A stretch of 64,000 nucleotides of DNA from Ancylobacter amanitiformis (GTDB taxonomy: Bacteria; Pseudomonadota; Alphaproteobacteria; Rhizobiales; Xanthobacteraceae), in assembly GCF_030814815.1 (NCBI RefSeq), contig NZ_JAUSVR010000006.1:62001-126000 (forward strand), in the 5' to 3' direction. A program made the translations under genes and the position numbers. Below are positions 60,199-64,000 of the stretch, piece by piece; the first letter of the stretch is position 1; each line of letters opens with the position of its first letter. The notes beneath the pieces were generated by a model that was not told the DNA's origin, did no database searches, and saw nothing but the letters and a program-made list of their open reading frames with translations.

Positions 60199-62037
60199 TC
60201 AGACCGCGAAGATGGTCGCTCCGGTGTCGGCGGTGCCGACCGCCGCGCGGAACGCGGCGAACAACTCGCGCCCGACCCCCACATGCGACGGCGCGAGATT
60301 GGCCGGCGCCGGCGCGCGCTCGGCCCACACTTCCGCTTCCACCAGCACGGTGAGCGTGCCGGCCACCGCGTCGACCCGCACCAGATCGCCGTCGCGCACC
60401 AGCGCGATCGCCCCGCCATCGGCGGCTTCCGGCGTTACATGGATGGCGGCGGGCACCTTGCCCGAGGCGCCCGAGAGCCGGCCGTCGGTGACGAGCGCGA
60501 CCTTGGCGCCGCGATCCTGCAGCACGCCGAGCGGCGGCATCAGCTTGTGCAGTTCCGGCATGCCATTGGCCTTCGGCCCCTGATAACGCACCACGGCGAC
60601 GAAATCGCCGGTGAGCTTGCCGGCCTTGAAGGCGGCCTGCAGTTCCTCCTGGCTGTGGAACACCCGGGCCGGCGCCTCGATGACATGGCGTTCCGGCGCG
60701 ATGGCGGAGGTCTTGATCACCGCCTTGCCGAGATCGCCCGAGAGCAGCCGGAGCCCGCCGGTCGCCTGGAACGGCGCCCTGGCGCCGCGCAGCACCGCCT
60801 CGTCGCCGCTCTCCGGCGTGCCGTCGCGCCAGTCCAGCGCGCCATCCTCGCGCAGCACGGGCTCCTGCACATAGGCGTCGAGCCCGCCGCCCCACACGGT
60901 TTCGACATCGGCATGCAGCAGGCCGTCACTGAGGAGCTCGCGGATGACGAAGGCCATGCCGCCGGCGGCGTGGAAGTGGTTCACATCGGCCTTGCCGTTG
61001 GGATAGACGCGGCAGAGCAGGGGGGTGACGTCGGCAAGGTCCGAGAAATCGTCCCAGGTCAGCTTGATGCCGGCCGCCGCCGCCATGGCGACGACATGCA
61101 TCGTGTGGTTGGTCGAGCCGCCCGTGGCGTGCAGGCCGACCACGCCATTGACGAAGACCCGCTCGTCCAGCATGCGCCCGACCGGACGATAGTCATTGCC
61201 CAGCGCGGTGATCGCCATGGCGCGCTCGGCCGCCACGGTGGTGAGCGCGTCGCGCAGCGGCGTGTTGGGGTTGACGAAGGAGGCGCCGGGCAGATGCAGG
61301 CCCATGATCTCCATCATCATCTGGTTGGTGTTGGCGGTGCCGTAGAAGGTGCAGGTGCCCGGCCCGTGATAGGACTGGCTTTCGGCTTCCAGCAGCGCGT
61401 CGCGGCCTATCTTTCCTTCGGCGAAGAGCTGGCGGATCTTCGCCTTCTCGTCATTGGGCAGGCCGGAGGTCATCGGCCCGGCCGGCACGAACACCGCCGG
61501 CAAATGGCCGAAGGACAGCGCGCCGATGACGAGACCGGGCACAATCTTGTCGCAGATGCCCAGAAAGACGGCAGCGTCGAAGGTCTGGTGCGAGAGCGAC
61601 ACGGCGGTGGAAAGCGCGATGACGTCGCGCGAGAACAGCGAGAGTTCCATGCCGGCCTCGCCCTGGGTGATGCCGTCGCACATGGCCGGCACGCCGCCCG
61701 CCACCTGCGCCACGCCGCCCGCCCGGCGCGCCGCCGCGCGGATCATCTCGGGGTAGGTCTCGTAAGGCTGGTGGGCGGACAGCATGTCGTTATAGGCGGT
61801 CACGATGGCGAGGTTGACCCCCGTGCCCTCGCGCAGCATCTCCTTGTCCGAGGGGCCGCAGGCGGCGAAGCCGTGCGCCTGGTTGGCGCAGCCGAGCTTG
61901 GCGCGGCTGGGGCCACGCTCGGCGGCAAGGGCGATCCGCTCCAGATAGCGCGCGCGTGTGTCGTAGGAGCGCCGGACGATGCGGTCGGTGACTTCACTGA
62001 CGCGGGCGTTCACGCGGGACGAAAGGGCGTCGGCCAT
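60199..62037 (-). CDS. edd: Phosphogluconate dehydratase
   Basis: 612 aa, full length for Edd. Motifs: [45 protein letters not shown] (iron-sulfur Cys) and the C-terminal [23 protein letters not shown] of the IlvD/Edd family. It dehydrates 6-phosphogluconate to KDPG, the first committed Entner-Doudoroff step. It follows pgl on the same strand (90-base gap), so zwf, pgl and edd are arranged in pathway order. The eda aldolase is not in the window. Confidence 0.95.
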   Translation of the reverse strand: MADALSSRVNARVSEVTDRIVRRSYDTRARYLERIALAAERGPSRAKLGCANQAHGFAACGPSDKEMLREGTGVNLAIVTAYNDMLSAHQPYETYPEMIRAAARRAGGVAQVAGGVPAMCDGITQGEAGMELSLFSRDVIALSTAVSLSHQTFDAAVFLGICDKIVPGLVIGALSFGHLPAVFVPAGPMTSGLPNDEKAKIRQLFAEGKIGRDALLEAESQSYHGPGTCTFYGTANTNQMMMEIMGLHLPGASFVNPNTPLRDALTTVAAERAMAITALGNDYRPVGRMLDERVFVNGVVGLHATGGSTNHTMHVVAMAAAAGIKLTWDDFSDLADVTPLLCRVYPNGKADVNHFHAAGGMAFVIRELLSDGLLHADVETVWGGGLDAYVQEPVLREDGALDWRDGTPESGDEAVLRGARAPFQATGGLRLLSGDLGKAVIKTSAIAPERHVIEAPARVFHSQEELQAAFKAGKLTGDFVAVVRYQGPKANGMPELHKLMPPLGVLQDRGAKVALVTDGRLSGASGKVPAAIHVTPEAADGGAIALVRDGDLVRVDAVAGTLTVLVEAEVWAERAPAPANLAPSHVGVGRELFAAFRAAVGTADTGATIFAV

Positions 62038-62127
62038 GCGGCTCTCCTCAGAAAAGGCGGCGACCGGCCCCGGTTGGCCGGTCGTGGGGAAGCGGCGCCC
62101 CGGCGGCGCCGCCGTCGCAGCTGGGCC

Positions 62128-62823
62128 TTACGGGCACCAGTAGATGGCGAGCGGGCGCGCGGCCCGCAGCACGGCACGGATCGGCATGTCGGCGGCAGGG
62201 CCTTCGCCCAACGCCTTTTCCAGCACGGGGCGCTTGGCCGCGCCTTCGATATGGAGCGCTAGCGCATCGGCGCCCAGCAGCACCGGCAGGGTGAGGGTGA
62301 TGCGCGGCTCGCCGGCATCGGGCGCGTGCATCGGCAGCAGGCCGAGCGCGCCGTCCGGGTCCAGCGCTTCCGCGAGATGGTCGCCGCCGGGGAAGAAGGA
62401 GGCGGTATGGCCGTCATCGCCCATGCCGAGCACGGCCGCCGCGAGCGGCCAGGCGAGATCCTCCAGCGCCTCGTTCACCGCGAACAGCCCCGCCTCCGGC
62501 GTGGCGGCGTCATTGGCCAGCGGCACGAACCGCGCCGCCGCCGCCTTGCCCTTCAGGAGATGCTGGCGCACGAGCCGGGCGTTGGAACGCTCCGAGGTTT
62601 CGCGCACCCAGCGCTCGTCGACCAGGGTGATGCCGACCTTCTCCCAGGGCAGGTCGCGGGTGGAGAGTTCCTCGAAGAAGCGCGTGGGCGTGCGTCCGCC
62701 CGACACGGCAAGGCTCGCCAGCCCGTCGCGCGCGATCCGCGCCTGGAGCGCGTCGGCGACGAATTCCGCCAGCGCATGGGCGAGCGCAGCGCTATCGGGC
62801 AGTTCGTGCAGCGTGTGGCTCAC
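62128..62823 (-). CDS. pgl: 6-phosphogluconolactonase
   Basis: 231 aa, GTG start at 62823 with GGAGAG upstream. SGGRTPTRFFEELS, ITLVDERWVRETSERSNARLVRQHLL and VLGMGDDGHTASFFPG are the DevB/Pgl motifs. It hydrolyses the lactone made by Zwf. It lies between zwf and edd; the 358-base gap from zwf (62824-63181) contains a palindromic element and a tandem duplication of the zwf end. Confidence 0.94.
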   Translation of the reverse strand: MSHTLHELPDSAALAHALAEFVADALQARIARDGLASLAVSGGRTPTRFFEELSTRDLPWEKVGITLVDERWVRETSERSNARLVRQHLLKGKAAAARFVPLANDAATPEAGLFAVNEALEDLAWPLAAAVLGMGDDGHTASFFPGGDHLAEALDPDGALGLLPMHAPDAGEPRITLTLPVLLGADALALHIEGAAKRPVLEKALGEGPAADMPIRAVLRAARPLAIYWCP

Positions 62824-62907
62824 GGTTCTCTCCAAACCTCGGCGCGCCGGCAGGGCGCCGTTCCGGAATTTTCGGGCGCCTGCCGCGCCCTCGCCTTGTA
62901 TGTCCGC

Positions 62908-63015
62908 TCCCCATCGGGGAGAGGTGGCCCGCGAAGCGGGTCGGTGAGGGGCCACTCCATTGCGGAGCCGTGGCCCCCCCTCGCTCTAACCCTCTCCCCC
63001 ACGGGAGGGAGAGGG
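62908..63015. repeat. Mosaic palindromic intergenic element
   Basis: Four hairpins in about 110 bases of the pgl-zwf gap: CTCCCCATCGGGGAG (62908-62922), CCCGCGAAGCGGG (62929 onward), GAGGGGCCAC...TGGCCCCCCCTC (62946-62981) and CCCTCTCCCCCACGGGAGGGAGAGGG split as arms at about 62990-63015. The look is that of the dispersed palindromic elements common between genes in alphaproteobacteria. Confidence 0.75.
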
Positions 63016-63092
63016 AGTATCTCCCGCCGACGCCAAGGCACACCATCAAGCACAACTGCGCCATGCTGAAGGCCGGCCACAGGCGCCTTTGC

Positions 63093-63201
63093 GCGCCGTC
63101 TTCCAGCGATAGGCGCCGGTCAGGCGCCGTCTTCCAGCGATAGGCGCCGATCAGGCGCCGTCTTCCAGCCACAGGCGCCGGTCAGGCGCCGTCTTCCAGC
63201 C
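63093..63201. repeat. 31-bp tandem duplication of the zwf 3' end
   Basis: Units start at 63093, 63124, 63155 and 63186, each beginning GCGCCGTCTTCCAGC. The last unit is the coding end of zwf (codons for WLEDGA and stop at 63182-63184). The other three are non-coding copies downstream of the stop, differing at 1-4 bases. Confidence 0.92.
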
Positions 63202-64000
63202 ACGTGCGGCCGTCGCGCTCGATGAGAGCGATGGAGGCGGAAGGGCCCCATGTGCCGGCCGTGTAGGGGCGTGGGGCCTCCTTGGCGTTGCGCCAGGCCT
63301 GGAGGATCGGATCGACCCATGTCCACGCCGCCTCCACCTCGTCGCGACGCATGAACAGGGTCTGGTTGCCGCGCACCACGTCGAGGATCAGGCGCTCATA
63401 GGCATCGGGATTGCGCACCTTGAACGCCTTGGCGAAGCTCATGTCGAGCGGCACATGGGTGAGGCGGATGCCGCCCGGGCCCGGATCCTTGATCATCAGC
63501 CACAGCTTGACGCCCTCGTCGGGCTGCAGGCGGATGACCAGCCGATTGGCCTCAAGCGGGCCGACCGCCTCGCCAAACACCGAGTGCGGCACCGGGCGGA
63601 AAGCCACCACGATCTCCGAGACGCGCGAGGCGAGGCGCTTGCCGGTGCGCAGGTAGAACGGCACGCCGGCCCAGCGCCAGTTCTCAACCTCCGCCTTGAC
63701 CGCGACGAAGGTCTCGGTCTGGCTACGAGAGGAGCCGAGTTCCTCGAGATAGCCGGGCACCGCGCCGCCCGCCGAGGCGCCGGCGCGATACTGGCCGCGC
63801 ACCGTGACGGACGCCATGTTGTGCTCGTCGATGGGCTTGAGCGCGCGCAGCACCTTCAGCTTCTCGTCGCGCACGGCGTCGGCGTCGAGCGAGTGGGGCG
63901 GCTCCATGGCGACCAGACACAGGAGCTGGAGCATGTGGTTCTGCACCATGTCGCGCAGGGCGCCGGCGGTGTCGTAATAGCCGGCACGCTCCTCGACCCC
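63182..64000 (-). CDS. zwf: Glucose-6-phosphate 1-dehydrogenase, C-terminal part (cut by window edge)
   Basis: The last 272 codons are present; the N-terminal NADP domain lies beyond base 64000. [87 protein letters not shown] and the short TWGP(S)A end are Zwf signatures. It oxidises glucose-6-phosphate to the lactone used by Pgl. The terminal WLEDGA codons are tandemly duplicated downstream. Confidence 0.95.
   Translation of the reverse strand, partial: GVEERAGYYDTAGALRDMVQNHMLQLLCLVAMEPPHSLDADAVRDEKLKVLRALKPIDEHNMASVTVRGQYRAGASAGGAVPGYLEELGSSRSQTETFVAVKAEVENWRWAGVPFYLRTGKRLASRVSEIVVAFRPVPHSVFGEAVGPLEANRLVIRLQPDEGVKLWLMIKDPGPGGIRLTHVPLDMSFAKAFKVRNPDAYERLILDVVRGNQTLFMRRDEVEAAWTWVDPILQAWRNAKEAPRPYTAGTWGPSASIALIERDGRTWLEDGA

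Noticed and set aside
1-64000. tRNA, rRNA, insertion sequence, prophage or defence-system genes
   Set aside because: None recognised on either strand; every larger region is explained by housekeeping, transport, envelope or regulatory genes.

Overview
The window looks like core chromosome of an alphaproteobacterium, most likely order Hyphomicrobiales (Rhizobiales) and plausibly Xanthobacteraceae (Ancylobacter/Starkeya/Xanthobacter-like). This is inferred from the very high G+C (roughly 70% by eye), the conserved gene orders (nadD-rsfS-rlmH-envC-ctpA-rppH; glnK-amtB-aminotransferase-ftsK-lolA-xthA; lptM-lysA-TIGR02302; ftsE-ftsX-ydcF; zwf-pgl-edd), the many DUFs typical of the order (DUF3108, DUF2125, TIGR02302) and CtrA-like and sigma-54-like sites. 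I see 57 protein genes, two of them cut by the window edges. I see no rRNA, tRNA, CRISPR array, insertion sequence, phage or integrase.

Layout. 1-6.8 kb: aldo/keto reductase (partial), an OafA-type acyltransferase, then tesA divergent from an ABC exporter pair of YbbA/YbbP type. 6.9-14 kb: accessory metabolism and redox genes (Bax inhibitor-1 protein, SinR-like small protein, VOC, DUF1428, gabD, a thioredoxin-fold DsbA-like protein with its TetR neighbour, cytochrome b561, phytase-like esterase). 14-26 kb: housekeeping block (queuosine-precursor transporter, rpmB, DUF3108, SUV3-like RNA helicase, nadD, rsfS, rlmH, envC, ctpA, rppH). 26-31.2 kb: a self-contained TetR-adaptor-RND efflux operon with a clear operator and promoter. 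31.4-38.5 kb: LON-domain protein, CnoX/YbbN, YbaK editing protein, an AlgJ/AlgI polysaccharide O-acetylation pair, a class I amidotransferase hydrolase and a GntR regulator. 38.6-48 kb: Trm112-like, UbiH-like, tesB, glnK-amtB, aminotransferase, ftsK. 48-57.7 kb: lolA, xthA, lptM, lysA, TIGR02302, hpt, ftsE, ftsX, ydcF. 57.8-64 kb: small hypothetical, chaC, DUF2125 and the Entner-Doudoroff genes edd, pgl and zwf on the minus strand.

Functionally the window joins envelope maintenance and division (envC, ctpA, ftsE, ftsX, ftsK, lolA, lptM, TIGR02302), translation and RNA quality control (rpmB, rsfS, rlmH, rppH, YbaK, SUV3-like helicase), nitrogen sensing (glnK-amtB behind a sigma-54-like promoter) and sugar catabolism. 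The most distinctive feature is not a gene cluster. Short tandem repeats (14-18, 31 and 47 bp) recur in the gaps between genes, several of them at gene 3' ends; one duplicates the end of zwf and another multiplies terminator-like hairpins behind amtB. I found no convincing new multi-gene system. The items worth follow-up are the repeats, the regulatory sites, the SUV3-like helicase with its long disordered tail, and a small membrane protein sitting where related genomes usually carry a polysaccharide deacetylase.
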